Below, piece by piece: positions 46,418-55,168 of a stretch of DNA of 64,000 nucleotides. This stretch comes from Micromonospora sp. Llam0 (GTDB taxonomy: Bacteria > Actinomycetota > Actinomycetes > Mycobacteriales > Micromonosporaceae): NCBI RefSeq assembly GCF_003751085.1, contig NZ_RJJY01000002.1, positions 1,860,001-1,924,000 of the forward strand, written 5' to 3'. Made by a program: the position numbers and the translations under genes. The notes below the pieces were generated by a model. It was given only the letters and a program-made list of their open reading frames with translations, made no database searches and had not been told where the DNA came from. How positions within the stretch are numbered: the stretch's first letter is position 1; every line of letters starts with the position of its first letter.

Positions 46418-47899
46418 TCAGCCGACCGTCCGGCAACCGGCCGGGTTGGTGACCGGCGGGACCGGCTCGACCGGTGGGGCGTCCGGGGAGCTCTCCGGGG
46501 CACCGGAGGGGCTCGGGGTGCCGCCCGGTGACGGGCTGTTCGCCGAGCCGGTCGGTGATCCGGAGACGAGACCGTCGGGCGCGGCACCCGGCGAACCGGT
46601 CGCGTCGACCTCCGACGACGGCGTGGGCGTCGGGGTGGGCGTGGGGGTCGGGGTGGGCGTCGGCGGGCAGATCGGCTTCAGGTTGGGATTGCCCGGGTCG
46701 TCCCGGGTAAGTTCCAGCAGGTGCCGCTGCGCCTCGGCTTCGCTGCCCGCGTGGATGCCGCGCTTGACCCGGTCCTGGGCGACGGTGGTCAGGTCGTCCA
46801 GGGCGAGGTCGCTGGTCTGGTGCACGGTGGAGAGGCTGACGCCGGCCACCTCGCCCGGCATGCCCTGGAAGATCGCCAGTTGACCGTCGCCGGTGGCGCC
46901 GACGTAGTACTGCCGTTGGGTGTAGGCCCAGCCGGCCCAGACCCCGCCGCCGAGGATGCCGACCAGCACGACCAGCACGATCGCCGCGCGCAGCGGCCGG
47001 CGGCGGGGGCGTTGCGGGTCGTCGTCCGACGCGGCAGCGGCGGCGACCGGCTCCGGCGCGGCGGCCCGGGGCGCGGACAGCGCGGAGGCCCGGGCGGCCG
47101 GGGTGGAGTCGTCGGCGGCGGTGGCCATGCCCCGGTCGCGGGCGGCGGCACCGCCGACGATCGGCGCCTGCTCGTGGATGCTCTGGTCGGTGGCGTCGGC
47201 CACGACGACGGTGATGTTGTCCGGGCCGCCGCCGCGCAGCGCCAACTGGACCAGGCGTTCGACGCACTTGCCCGGATCGGTGTACTCGCGCAGCGTCTCG
47301 GCGATGGTGTCCGGGCTGACCACGCCGGACAGCCCGTCACTGCAGATCAGGTAGCGGTCGCCCGCGACGACCTGGCGTACCGAGTACTCCGGGTCGATGT
47401 CCCGGCCGTCCAGCGCCCGGGTCAGCAGCGACCGCTGGGGGTGGCTGCTGGCCTCCTCGGCGCTGATCCGGCCCTCGTCGACCAGCATCTGGACGTAGGT
47501 GTCGTCCTTGGTGATCTGCGCGAACTCCCCGTTGCGCAGCAGGTACGCCCGGGAGTCGCCGATGTGCACCATGCCGATCTTGCTGCCGGAGAAGAGCGTC
47601 GCGGTCAGCGTGGTGCCCATTCCCTCCAGATGGGGGTTGGCGTCGACGGTGTCCCGCAGGTGCTGGTTGGCCAGGCCGACGGCGCCGCGTAGGGCGTCGA
47701 CCATGGCGTCGCCGGGGACGTCCTCGTCGAGCGGGGCCAGTGCCCCGATGACAAGGTTGCTGGCGACGTCACCGGCGGCCATCCCGCCCATGCCGTCGGC
47801 CACGGCGAGCAGCCGCGGCCCGGCGTAGACGGAGTCCTGGTTTCCGTCACGGATCAGTCCGCGGTCACTGTGGGCGGCATAGCGCAGGGTCAGAGTCAT
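46418..47899 (-). CDS. pstP: PP2C-type serine/threonine phosphatase PstP
   Basis: 493 residues. The PP2C domain (~1-240) has the metal-binding motifs RDGNQDSVYAG, LAVADGMGGMAAGD, MVHIGDSRAYLL, LICSDGLSGVV and GGGPDNITVVVAD. It is followed by a linker, one membrane helix (AIVLVVLVGILGGGVWAGWAY) and an extracellular part ending in a Thr-Pro and Ser/Pro-rich tail. It reverses PknA/PknB phosphorylation. It overlaps fhaB by 4 bp. The region 46390-46417 before rodA has no terminator, so the operon continues. Confidence 0.96.
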   Translation of the reverse strand: MTLTLRYAAHSDRGLIRDGNQDSVYAGPRLLAVADGMGGMAAGDVASNLVIGALAPLDEDVPGDAMVDALRGAVGLANQHLRDTVDANPHLEGMGTTLTATLFSGSKIGMVHIGDSRAYLLRNGEFAQITKDDTYVQMLVDEGRISAEEASSHPQRSLLTRALDGRDIDPEYSVRQVVAGDRYLICSDGLSGVVSPDTIAETLREYTDPGKCVERLVQLALRGGGPDNITVVVADATDQSIHEQAPIVGGAAARDRGMATAADDSTPAARASALSAPRAAAPEPVAAAAASDDDPQRPRRRPLRAAIVLVVLVGILGGGVWAGWAYTQRQYYVGATGDGQLAIFQGMPGEVAGVSLSTVHQTSDLALDDLTTVAQDRVKRGIHAGSEAEAQRHLLELTRDDPGNPNLKPICPPTPTPTPTPTPTPTPSSEVDATGSPGAAPDGLVSGSPTGSANSPSPGGTPSPSGAPESSPDAPPVEPVPPVTNPAGCRTVG

Positions 47900-48378
47900 G
47901 GCCGTAACTCAAGAGATGTGCGGCCGATCCGGATCGGCACGGCGAGGGGTACGGGGGTAGGTCCGGTGACCTTAGCGCGGTCCAGGTAGGTCCCGTTAGT
48001 GGAACCCATGTCTTCGATGAACCATTGGCCGTCCCGGGGCATGAGCCGGGCGTGTCGCGCCGAGGCGTAGTCATCGGTGATGACCAGGGTAGAGTCCTCC
48101 GCCCGACCTATCGTGATCGGAGACTCACCCAAAGTAATTTTGGTCCCGGCCAGCTGACCTGCGGTCACTACGAGCTGATGAGCGGCCCGCCCCCGTTTGA
48201 CCTTGGCCGGCCGGGCCGGTGCCGTACTGCTGCTGACCCCGCGCGGAGCCGCGACCAGGCGGCTGGACCGGGCACCGGCGAACAGATCCCGACGGATCAC
48301 CCCCACCACCGTGAACACGAAGATCCACAGCAGGACGATGAAGCCGACCCGGGCGACGGCAACGACGAATTCGGGCAA
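47896..48378 (-). CDS. fhaB: FHA-domain protein FhaB (FipA)
   Basis: 160 residues. One N-terminal membrane helix (VGFIVLLWIFVFTVVGVI) and a linker lead to a C-terminal FHA domain with the phosphothreonine-binding residues in ITIGRAEDSTLVI, ASARHARL and STNGTYLD. The start appears to be TTG at 48378. It opens LPEFVVAVARVGF in line with the family, but no nearer ATG or GTG fits. A TTG start and weak ribosome site may keep the level low relative to fhaA, 2 bp upstream. FhaB docks phosphorylated division proteins. Confidence 0.9.
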   Translation of the reverse strand: MPEFVVAVARVGFIVLLWIFVFTVVGVIRRDLFAGARSSRLVAAPRGVSSSTAPARPAKVKRGRAAHQLVVTAGQLAGTKITLGESPITIGRAEDSTLVITDDYASARHARLMPRDGQWFIEDMGSTNGTYLDRAKVTGPTPVPLAVPIRIGRTSLELRP

Positions 48379-48380
48379 GG

Positions 48381-49157
48381 TTAGCCATCCACTCGGAACG
48401 TGAGCGTGGTCGTCCCGAGCTGGATCATGTCACCGGGGTTCAGGGCCACCGCGGAGACCCGCTGCCCGTTGACCATGGTCCCGTTGGTCGACCCTAGATC
48501 GGTCAGCACCACCTGGGCGCCATCGAAGTCGAGCCGGGCGTGTCGGCGGGAGATCCCCACGTCCGGCAGTCGCAGATTGGCCTGGTCACCCCGGCCGATC
48601 ACGGTCGAACCCATCTGCAGCGGATAGGTCCGCCCGTCACCCGAGACCAGCCGTACGTTGCGGGCACCGGCCGGCGAGTGCGGCGGTTGACCGTACCCAC
48701 CGCCCTGCTGGTCGTACGGCGGATAGCCGCCCTGACCACCGCCGGGCATGTCGTACCCGGGCTGCTGCACCGGCGCGACGTCGCCGCCGGTGAACACCTC
48801 GGCGGTCACCCGGAACATGCCGGTGTCCAGCCCGTCGCCGCGCTCGATCTCGACGATCACGTCGCCGTAGACCGTCCAGGCCTGCTCACCGATGAACTCC
48901 GCCTGCGACTGGGCGAGCTCCTGGGCCAGAGCCGCCGCGTACGGAGCCAGCCGGCTGTGGTCGTACGGCGAGAGATCGATCACGTAGCGGTTGGGCACCA
49001 GCGTGCGCCCACCAGCCAGGATCGCCTTGTGGGCCTCAGCCTCCCGCTGCATCGCGTTGAGGATCTCCACCGGGTGCACGACACCCTTGAACACCTTGGC
49101 GAAGGCCCCTTCGACTAGGCCTTCCAGACGCTTCTCGAAGCGTTGCAGCACGCTCAC
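48381..49157 (-). CDS. fhaA: FHA-domain protein FhaA (DUF3662 plus FHA)
   Basis: 258 residues from GTG at 49157, preceded by GAGGAGG. VSVLQRFEKRLEGLVEGAFA is the known family N-terminus. The ATG at 49184 would add nine acidic residues and places that ribosome site inside the gene, so it is less likely. A DUF3662 domain (~1-120) and a Gly/Tyr/Pro/Gln-rich linker precede the C-terminal FHA domain (STVIGRGDQANLRL, ISRRHARLD, GSTNGTMVNG). In mycobacteria FhaA binds phosphorylated MviN and regulates lipid II supply. It is first gene of the leftward fhaA-fhaB-pstP-rodA-pbpA-pknA-pknB operon. Confidence 0.93.
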   Translation of the reverse strand: MSVLQRFEKRLEGLVEGAFAKVFKGVVHPVEILNAMQREAEAHKAILAGGRTLVPNRYVIDLSPYDHSRLAPYAAALAQELAQSQAEFIGEQAWTVYGDVIVEIERGDGLDTGMFRVTAEVFTGGDVAPVQQPGYDMPGGGQGGYPPYDQQGGGYGQPPHSPAGARNVRLVSGDGRTYPLQMGSTVIGRGDQANLRLPDVGISRRHARLDFDGAQVVLTDLGSTNGTMVNGQRVSAVALNPGDMIQLGTTTLTFRVDG

Positions 49158-49431
49158 CGGCTCCTCCTCGGGTTCCGAGGACATGATGGTATCCGGCCGT
49201 CGCCCGTGCCACCCGCACGCCGATCGACCACCGCTCCCGGCCTGTCCCGAACGACCGACCCGCCCCGTGCTACTCTTCGCCAGGCGTCGCGGGCGATATC
49301 AAGCTCGGGGCGACCAGGGACAGCGTAGTATGTCCCGGCACCTGCCAGCGGGTGGCCCCGACCGACACCCCCACCGGGATCGGGAAGGACCGGCCGGGTT
49401 AGTCTTCTACCGACTGTCCCGGACAGCATCC

Positions 49432-49517
49432 GGGGAAGTGGCGGAATGGCAGACGCGCACGGTTCAGGTCCGTGTGCCCGAAAGGGCGTGGGGGTTCAAC
49501 TCCCCCCTTCCCCACCA
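49432..49517 (+). tRNA. tRNA-Leu (anticodon CAG)
   Basis: A class II tRNA: acceptor GGGGAAG/CTTCCCC, D-arm with GGCGGAATGGCAGACGC, anticodon stem CACGG/CCGTG with loop TTCAGGT (anticodon CAG), a variable arm GTGCCCGAAAGGGCGT, T-arm GGGGG TTCAACT CCCCC, discriminator A and encoded CCA (49515-49517). Its position before fhaA, divergent, is that of leuT in M. tuberculosis. A -10-like TAGTAT lies at 49325-49330, and the true promoter is undetermined. Confidence 0.97.
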
Positions 49518-49561
49518 GCAGGCCGGGCGGTGTTAGCCGCCCGGACCAGCTAGCAACGATC

Positions 49562-49594
49562 AAGAAGGCTCCGCCCGACGGCGGGGCCTTCTTC
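49562..49594 (+). terminator. Terminator after tRNA-Leu
   Basis: AAGAAGGCTCCGCC (49562-49575), loop CGAC, GGCGGGGCCTTCTT (49580-49593), a 14-bp stem with one T-G pair, followed by C and T residues. Confidence 0.88.
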
Positions 49595-49653
49595 ACATAT
49601 CACCCGGATATCCTGTTGACCGTTTACTCCACCCCCCAGCTCAGGAGTGTCGT

Positions 49654-50727
49654 GTGAGCGTCGCGTTGGTTACCGGTTCCGGCGGTCTGATCGGATCGGA
49701 GGCGGCCCGGCACTTCGCCGGACTCGGCCTGGACGTGGTGGGCATCGACAACGACATGCGCCGCGAGTTCTTCGGCCCCGAGGCGTCCACCGCCTGGAAC
49801 GTCGAGACGCTGCGGCGTGACCTCGGCGCGGCGTACACCCATGAAGCGGTCGACATCCGCGACCGCGACGCACTGGCGGGCCTGTTCCGGCGGTACGGCC
49901 GGGACATCGCCGTGGTGATCCACACCGCCGCGCAGCCGTCGCACGACTGGGCGGTCCGCGACCCGTTCACCGACTTCGACGTCAACGCCGGCGGCACCCT
50001 CAACGTGCTGCAGAACGTCCGGGAACACTGCCCGCAGGCGCCGGTGATCCACTGCTCCACCAACAAGGTGTACGGCGACCGGCCGAACAGCCTGCCGCTG
50101 ATCGAGCAGGAGACCCGCTGGGAGATCGCCCCGGACCACCCGTACGCCGGTGGGATCACCGAGGACATGTCGATCGACGCCTGCCTGCACTCGGTCTTCG
50201 GCGCGTCGAAGGTCGCCGCCGACATCATGGTGCAGGAGTACGGCCGCTACTTCGGTATCCGTACCGCCTGCTTCCGGGGCGGCACGCTGACCGGCCCGGC
50301 GCACTCGGCGACCGAGCTGCACGGCTTCCTCGGCTACCTGATGCGCTGCAACATGGAGCGGCGGACCTACAAGATCTTCGGGTACGGCGGCAAAATGGTC
50401 CGCGACGCGATCCACAGCCACGACGTGGTCTCCGCGTTCGAGGCGTTCTTCCGCGACCCACGCCCGGCGGCGGTCTACAACCTCGGCGGCGGCCGGCACT
50501 CCAACTGTTCGCACCTGGAGGCGTTCGCCCTGGCCGAGCAGATCACCGGCCAGCAGATGATCACCGAATATCAGGAGGCGAACCGGGTCGGCGACCACCA
50601 GTGGTGGATCGGCTCGAACGCCGCTTTCCAGCGTGACTACCCTGGCTGGAAGCAGGTCTACGACGTGCCGATGATCCTGCAGGAGATCTACCAGGCCAAC
50701 GTCGACAAGTGGGTGCCCCAGAAATGA
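49654..50727 (+). CDS. NAD-dependent sugar epimerase/dehydratase, CDP-paratose 2-epimerase-like
   Basis: A 357-residue extended SDR protein from a GTG with AGGAG upstream. The NAD-binding glycine motif is GSGGLIG (8-14), followed by [22 protein letters not shown] as in CDP-tyvelose/paratose epimerases, CSTNKVYGD, and [19 protein letters not shown]. The usual catalytic YxxxK reads FGASK (F182, K186), so the general-base tyrosine is replaced by phenylalanine. The rest of the fold is intact. The start of the next gene overlaps its stop (ATGA), which ties it to a WecB/TagA glycosyltransferase. The substrate is unknown. Confidence 0.85.
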   Translation: MSVALVTGSGGLIGSEAARHFAGLGLDVVGIDNDMRREFFGPEASTAWNVETLRRDLGAAYTHEAVDIRDRDALAGLFRRYGRDIAVVIHTAAQPSHDWAVRDPFTDFDVNAGGTLNVLQNVREHCPQAPVIHCSTNKVYGDRPNSLPLIEQETRWEIAPDHPYAGGITEDMSIDACLHSVFGASKVAADIMVQEYGRYFGIRTACFRGGTLTGPAHSATELHGFLGYLMRCNMERRTYKIFGYGGKMVRDAIHSHDVVSAFEAFFRDPRPAAVYNLGGGRHSNCSHLEAFALAEQITGQQMITEYQEANRVGDHQWWIGSNAAFQRDYPGWKQVYDVPMILQEIYQANVDKWVPQK

Positions 50728-51530
50728 TCGACCAGGGCAAACGCAACCTGCTCGGGGTGCTGGTCGACGCCGTCGACTACGAGGCCGCCACCGAGCGGGT
50801 GGTCGACGCCGCCCGGGAGCGCCGCCCGCTGGCGCTGACCGCGCTCGCCGTACACGGGGTGATGACCGGGGTGCTCGACCCGGCGCACAACGCCCGGCTC
50901 AACTCGTTCGACCTGGTCACCCCGGACGGCCAACCGGTGCGCTGGGGCCTCAACCTGCTGCATGGAGCAGGGCTGAAAGACCGTGTCTACGGGCCGACCC
51001 TGACGCTGCGGGTGCTGCAGCGCTGCGCCGACGAAGGGCTGCCGGTCTACCTGTACGGCTCCACCGAGGAAACGCTGGACCGGCTGGTGCCGAAGCTGGA
51101 GCAGATGTTCCCGGCGTTGAAGCTCGCCGGGGTCGAGCCGTCGAAGTTCCGCTCCGTCCAGCCTGGCGAAGAGGTGGAAATTGCCGACCGGATCCGGGAC
51201 TCGGGGGCCCGGCTGGTGCTGGTCGGGCTGGGCTGCCCGCGCCAGGAGGTCTTCGCGTACGCGATGCGCCCGCTGCTGGACATGCCGCTGATGGCGGTCG
51301 GCGCGGCCTTCGACTACCACGCCGGCCTGCTGCGGAAGCCGCCATCATGGATGCAACGTGCCGGCCTGGAGTGGCTATGGCGGCTCGGGCTGGAGCCGAA
51401 GCGGCTGTGGCGCCGGTACGTGATCCTCAACCCGGCGTACCTGAGCCGGCTGGGCGCGCAGAAGCTGGGCATGTGGCAGGCCACCCCGCCGCAGCCCGCC
51501 ACCGACCGCCCCGCCACCTTCGCCGTCTGA
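50724..51530 (+). CDS. WecB/TagA/CpsF-family glycosyltransferase
   Basis: A 268-residue GT26-family protein. [20 protein letters not shown] begins it, followed by [16 protein letters not shown], the active-site region [20 protein letters not shown] (with the conserved Thr and Asp), and [17 protein letters not shown] and [20 protein letters not shown]. The C-terminus with [20 protein letters not shown] mediates membrane association in this family. These enzymes add N-acetylmannosamine-type sugars to lipid carriers. It is coupled to the upstream epimerase, which may supply the donor sugar. Confidence 0.92.
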   Translation: MIDQGKRNLLGVLVDAVDYEAATERVVDAARERRPLALTALAVHGVMTGVLDPAHNARLNSFDLVTPDGQPVRWGLNLLHGAGLKDRVYGPTLTLRVLQRCADEGLPVYLYGSTEETLDRLVPKLEQMFPALKLAGVEPSKFRSVQPGEEVEIADRIRDSGARLVLVGLGCPRQEVFAYAMRPLLDMPLMAVGAAFDYHAGLLRKPPSWMQRAGLEWLWRLGLEPKRLWRRYVILNPAYLSRLGAQKLGMWQATPPQPATDRPATFAV

Positions 51531-51586
51531 CCCCACTCGATCGGGCTCCGGAAACACGACCGAGACGACCAACTCGGGGAGGACTC

Positions 51587-51988
51587 ATGGAAATGACGAG
51601 CTATTCCGTGTCCTGTAGGCGGGTCGGTAACTGGTGGGCCATCAGTGTGTCCGAGCTCAAAGGCCTTCACACCCAGGCCCGCCGCCTTGACCAGGTCGCC
51701 ACCATGGCTCGCGAGGCGATCGCTCTACTGTTCGAGGTCAATCCAGCCATAGTAGACGTTGAGGTACGTCCGGAGCTGCCCGGAACAGTCACGGCAGCAC
51801 TGGACGCAAGGCAGGCCGCTCGGGACGCTGACGAGAAGGCCGAACAAGCGACCGCGACGGCTATACGGGCTCTGCTGAGCGACGGTTACACCGTCCGGGA
51901 TGCGGGTGCCCTTTTGGGGCTGTCACCCCAACGCATCTCACAGATCGCCGCTCGAAACACTACACGACCCACGTCAAGCGCAGCATAG
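51587..51988 (+). CDS. HicB-like antitoxin with helix-turn-helix (orphan)
   Basis: 133 residues from an ATG preceded by GGGGAGGA. The N-terminal half is HicB-like (CRRVGNWWAISVSELKGLHT, DQVATMAREAIALLFEV). The C-terminal half has a helix-turn-helix (IRALLSDGYTVRDAGALLGLSPQRISQI). No hicA-type toxin gene of 60-80 codons is found on either side, so it may be a solitary regulator. It marks the left edge of the accessory region. GC content falls after it. Confidence 0.78.
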   Translation: MEMTSYSVSCRRVGNWWAISVSELKGLHTQARRLDQVATMAREAIALLFEVNPAIVDVEVRPELPGTVTAALDARQAARDADEKAEQATATAIRALLSDGYTVRDAGALLGLSPQRISQIAARNTTRPTSSAA

Positions 51989-52027
51989 AGTTACGGTTCG
52001 CTGCCACCGCCCACTCGGCTACATGTA

Positions 52028-52046
52028 CTGGGCGCGGCGCGCCCAG
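52028..52046 (+). terminator. Hairpin after the HicB-like gene
   Basis: CTGGGCGC (52028-52035), GGC, GCGCCCAG (52039-52046), a perfect 8-bp stem 40 bp after the stop codon. Confidence 0.6.
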
Positions 52047-52190
52047 CCCCTGGCTGGGTTCGGCGGCTGGCCGCGCACCTGCTGTAGGTCCAGGTCGGTG
52101 GCGTTGGGTGACAGGTGTTGTTGAGCTAACTATCCCAATGGCGTCCGGATTTGCCGATGACAGCGCGTCCCTCGCTCAGAGTTGGTGCGT

Positions 52191-52420
52191 TCAGTGTGTT
52201 TGCTGCGCCACGAAGACGTACTCCAGCCCAGGGCGGTCTGGCGCCTCTCGAACGTCGAGGGCGGTGAAACCATTGGTCGCCAGGGTCTCCTCAACCTTTG
52301 CTCTACTGCGGAACCTGAGCGTGGTAGTCGGACCACACTTCCAGGCCGTCCGAGGCGAACGTGTAGGTGTATCGGAAGGAGACATACGGCAGAGCCACCC
52401 TCGTGACTTTCCTGCGCTGC
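52191..52420 (-). pseudogene. Remnant of a SAM-dependent methyltransferase C-terminus, frameshifted
   Basis: On the minus strand one frame reads VALPYVSFRYTYTFASDGLE and the next frame continues TTLRFRSRAKVEETLATNGF, then TALDVREAPDRPGLEYVFVA. Together they match the last ~75 residues of class I methyltransferases (VSFRHTYTF..., LRFRSRDEVE..., DAPDRPGREFVF). The frame changes near 52310, and the catalytic N-terminal part is missing upstream. Confidence 0.65.
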
Positions 52421-52745
52421 TCGACGACGCCTTCGGTCTTCGAGTTCTTGTCAGGAATCGGAAGATCATCAAGCGGTGGCCGCCTCGTGTCGGACAGGAC
52501 ACGCCGACATCCACACAGGATTGCCACGGCCACCACCGACCGTAGTTAAAGAACGATCGTAGGGCAGCCGCGCTTTAGCGTTGCTGGAATCTTCGCTGGT
52601 AGTGGCCGACACGGACGCTATGTTGGTGTCGCCGCATCCATCGTGGCCATCGATGAATGCTGGCGACGTCGTGCATGCGGGTGATCATGTATGCGAGGAG
52701 ACGTCTAACCTTAATGAACGTGAGTGGCACTACGGATATATTTGG
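52421..52745. other. Non-coding debris in accessory region
   Basis: No gene is supported on either strand. Open frames here are short, lack ribosome sites and have poor third-position GC. Base composition is more AT-rich than the core. Confidence 0.5.
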
Positions 52746-53593
52746 TCACGGCCGTGTTGTCGGGCGTCGCTCCGGTCTACTCCCTACCTGGGCTTCTAGC
52801 TGCTCCATCGCATTTTCGTCGCCTCGCCAGTAGGCGTCGAACACCTGTCGGCCCACGTCGGCAGACATATCGTGATCGTTCCTGGCGTATACGGCGTGAC
52901 CCTCCTCCTGAGCCTTTAGGTCGAGAGCGTCTCTGATCAACACAAGCTCCGGTCGCACCGCCGCCGTAATGGCGTCACCGAGCTGGAGTAACCCCTGGGC
53001 ATAGTAATGCAAACCTTCGTCGCTAAATGAATCCTCGCAAGTGATGAACTCGTAAAAAGAAAAATAGGAAGCAGAAGCCATGCATCCGCAATGAATGAAG
53101 TATGTATTCGGATTTTCATCGTACCACGGACGCCGATTTTCGATCCTTTCCCAGGTGGATTCGATGGTCGAGAGCGCATTCGGGCTCAACAGTATGTTCA
53201 CGGACTGGCGTAGCACATCGAAACCGGAACTAAAACCTTCGACGCCGAACCGCCCTTGTTCATCGGTGGCATCCTCAAGATACCGGTGTGTCTTGATCAG
53301 GTTCCGGAGGGCGTACGGTATAGCTACCGCAGGTGGTGCGGCGTCCCAATCCTCTTCCGACAGTGCGCGCGGCGCGCCATCCGGTATTTTGTCGAGGAAT
53401 AGTTGGAAAGCCAGCCGGTGAGCCGTCTTTTCGACGGCAAGCCGGCGTCTCGCATCTTTACGGAGGCCCTGTCCGAAACGTTTTTGGGTAGCTGTCTTGC
53501 TAAGGCCACCGAGACGGACTCCGATTTCTTCCCAAGTGGCACCGCGAGACTGAGGGGCCTCGCGTTTTCCGGACAGTGGTCCGGCCGGTTCTT

Positions 53594-54478
53594 TCACGCC
53601 GCGATTTGAAGGTTCTCGAACTCTGCGTGGACTTCCCGGGGAGGTCGGTAGCCCACCGCTGAATGCAGACGCTGACGATTGTACCAGAATTCGATGTAGG
53701 CAGTAACGTCCCGGCGCGCCGCCTCACGCGTGGGATACTTCACACGCGACACGCGTTCGTTCTTCAGCGCACCGAAGAACGATTCCGCCATCGCATTGTC
53801 GAAACAAATTCCGGTCCGGCCAGCGGATCGCCGCAACCTCAGATCCCGAAGCGTTCTGCCGTAGTCGTCCGACATGTAGTTGCTGCCCCGGTCCGAATGA
53901 AAGATGGCGTTCTTCCTGAGTTCGCGATTCCGGGCGGCGTTACGGATGGCGCGGGAGATCAACGGCGTCTGGTAGTGGTCGTCCATCGCGTACCCGATGA
54001 CTTCCTTCGTGCAGCAGTCGATGACGGTCGCCAGATACAGCCACCCCTCGCCGGTCGGGATGTACGTGATGTCGCCGACGAGCTTCTCCCCAGGCGCGTC
54101 GGCGGTGAACTCCCGGCCGACGAGGTCAGGCACCGTGCCGGACGACGACTGGGTGAGTCCCCACCGCCTCGGGCGGGGCTGGCACGGCACGAGCCCGAGC
54201 TCGCGCATCAGCTGGCGGACGAGTTCCGGCCCGGCGGACACGCCCTGGCGCCGCAGTTGCGCGTGGACACGTCGATGCCCGTAGGTGCCGTCAGACGCGG
54301 CGAACACCTCCTCGATGGCCGATCGAAGGTGGGCGCGGCGGGTGGCGGTCGCGGAGTCGGGCCGGGTTCGCCATTCGTAGTACCCGGACCTGGACACGCC
54401 GAGTTGTTCGCACATGAAGTCGACGGGGTAGGCGTACTTCGCGGTGTCGAGTCGCATCGTCTCGATGAACTCGTACAA
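53594..54478 (-). CDS. IS3-family transposase OrfB (DDE integrase domain)
   Basis: 294 residues: HTH_21 helical region (YPVDFMCEQLGVSRSGYYEW), then the rve catalytic core with the first Asp in LVGDITYIPTGEGWLYLATVIDC, the second in FHSDRGSNYMS and the Glu in FDNAMAESFFGALKNE. The apparent start is TTG at 54478. The frame is open upstream to the slippery site at 54516-54522, so the real product is probably an OrfAB fusion made by -1 frameshifting. Confidence 0.93.
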   Translation of the reverse strand: MYEFIETMRLDTAKYAYPVDFMCEQLGVSRSGYYEWRTRPDSATATRRAHLRSAIEEVFAASDGTYGHRRVHAQLRRQGVSAGPELVRQLMRELGLVPCQPRPRRWGLTQSSSGTVPDLVGREFTADAPGEKLVGDITYIPTGEGWLYLATVIDCCTKEVIGYAMDDHYQTPLISRAIRNAARNRELRKNAIFHSDRGSNYMSDDYGRTLRDLRLRRSAGRTGICFDNAMAESFFGALKNERVSRVKYPTREAARRDVTAYIEFWYNRQRLHSAVGYRPPREVHAEFENLQIAA

Positions 54479-54483
54479 GCTCG

Positions 54484-54777
54484 TTACCGAGGGTCCTTCG
54501 CGAAGTACGCCGCGGCTTTTTTCAGGAAGCTGTTCTCCATTTCGAGTTCCCGGTTGCGGCGTTCGAGTTCCTTCAGTCGAGCGCGCTCGTCGACGCCGAT
54601 CTGTGGGCTGTTCTGGGCGCCGCTGTTTTCCCGCCGGTACTGGCGGACCCAGGAACGCAGCGTCTCCGGATGAACGTCGATCTCCCGGGCAACCTGCGAC
54701 ACTGGCTTGTTCGACTGTAGAACGAGTTGCACTGCTTCTTCACGGAACTCTGGGGTGTATGAGCTTATGCGTGCCAT
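54484..54777 (-). CDS. IS3-family transposase OrfA (HTH_Tnp_1)
   Basis: 97 residues. MARISSYTPEFREEAVQLVL and QSNKPVSQVAREIDVHPETL give the helix-turn-helix, and the leucine-zipper-like RLKELERRNRELEMENSFLK follows. Near the end the message reads A-AAA-AAG (plus 54516-54522) in the LKKAAAYF codons, a classical -1 slippery heptamer leading into orfB. Confidence 0.93.
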   Translation of the reverse strand: MARISSYTPEFREEAVQLVLQSNKPVSQVAREIDVHPETLRSWVRQYRRENSGAQNSPQIGVDERARLKELERRNRELEMENSFLKKAAAYFAKDPR

Positions 54778-54970
54778 CGCGCTTCTTCCCTCGACTTTCC
54801 TTACAGGGTAACCTTATTGGCTCCCTGTCCGGAATCCTCGGGGCACCTCAAACCGGCTATTACCTAGGGTGTGCGGCCACAGCCACGCTACGCATGACTC
54901 ACCGATCCAAGATTGGTCGGTACCCTGTTTGTTGCTGTCGGTGTTCGATTCTCGATACTCCATGGTAAAC

Positions 54971-55168
54971 TCATCCTTTCCAGCCAAGGACGTCAACAAC
55001 GAGGCGGGCAAAGTTTACGGCAGCGGCGACGGCCAGTAGATAACGCCGCCGACTCGTGGACCTTGACTGGCGCGCGTGTTCATTGTCCGTCCTCGGTGAT
55101 TCATCTGGAATGCTTTTGGGTGCTACATCGTCCGAGCTTTGACTCGGAGCGTTCGGGCGACTGGACAT
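54971..55168 (-). CDS. Small protein with C-terminal membrane segment, function unknown
   Basis: 65 residues from an ATG preceded by AAGGAG. A hydrophilic Ser/Pro/Asp-rich N-terminus leads to RRRYLLAVAAAVNFARLVVD, a single tail-anchor-like helix. The stop is 7 bp before the ATG of the interrupted 304-residue gene, so the two formed an operon. I do not recognise a family. Confidence 0.6.
   Translation of the reverse strand: MSSRPNAPSQSSDDVAPKSIPDESPRTDNEHARQSRSTSRRRYLLAVAAAVNFARLVVDVLGWKG

Larger units (their letters stand above)
53551..54850 (-). mobile_element. IS3-family insertion sequence (1300 bp)
   Basis: The terminal inverted repeats begin TGAGGGGCCTCGCG at 53551 and, read from the other end, TGAGGTGCCCCGAG at 54850. 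Both continue with TTCCGGACAG, giving about 22 of 28 matching positions. Inside are orfA and orfB with a slippery heptamer, so it looks complete. Flanking triplets are GAC and AAC (plus strand), an imperfect 3-bp target duplication. Confidence 0.9.
52746..54963 (-). pseudogene. Hypothetical gene interrupted by an IS3-family element
   Basis: The 3' part (53550 down to 52746) encodes GATWEEIGVRLGGLSKTATQ onward, an HTH-like motif at the N-terminal side, then a ~230-residue helical domain with Cys- and Tyr-rich middle. The 5' part (54963 to 54851) encodes MEYRESNTDSNKQGTDQSWI onward to LGNSR, from an ATG preceded by AAAGGA. Removing the element and one copy of a 3-bp target repeat (GTT/GTC on this strand) joins both parts in frame to a 304-residue protein. 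As it stands, the 3' part could still be read from a GTG within the IS (53597), which would add 16 foreign residues. The function is unknown. AT-rich codons suggest acquisition. Confidence 0.8.

Noticed and set aside
49432..49594. tRNA-Leu as an integration (att) site
   Set aside because: No second copy of the tRNA 3' end and no integrase gene were found in the downstream accessory region.
51587..51988. Complete HicAB toxin-antitoxin system
   Set aside because: No HicA-like ORF was found within several hundred bases on either side and strand.
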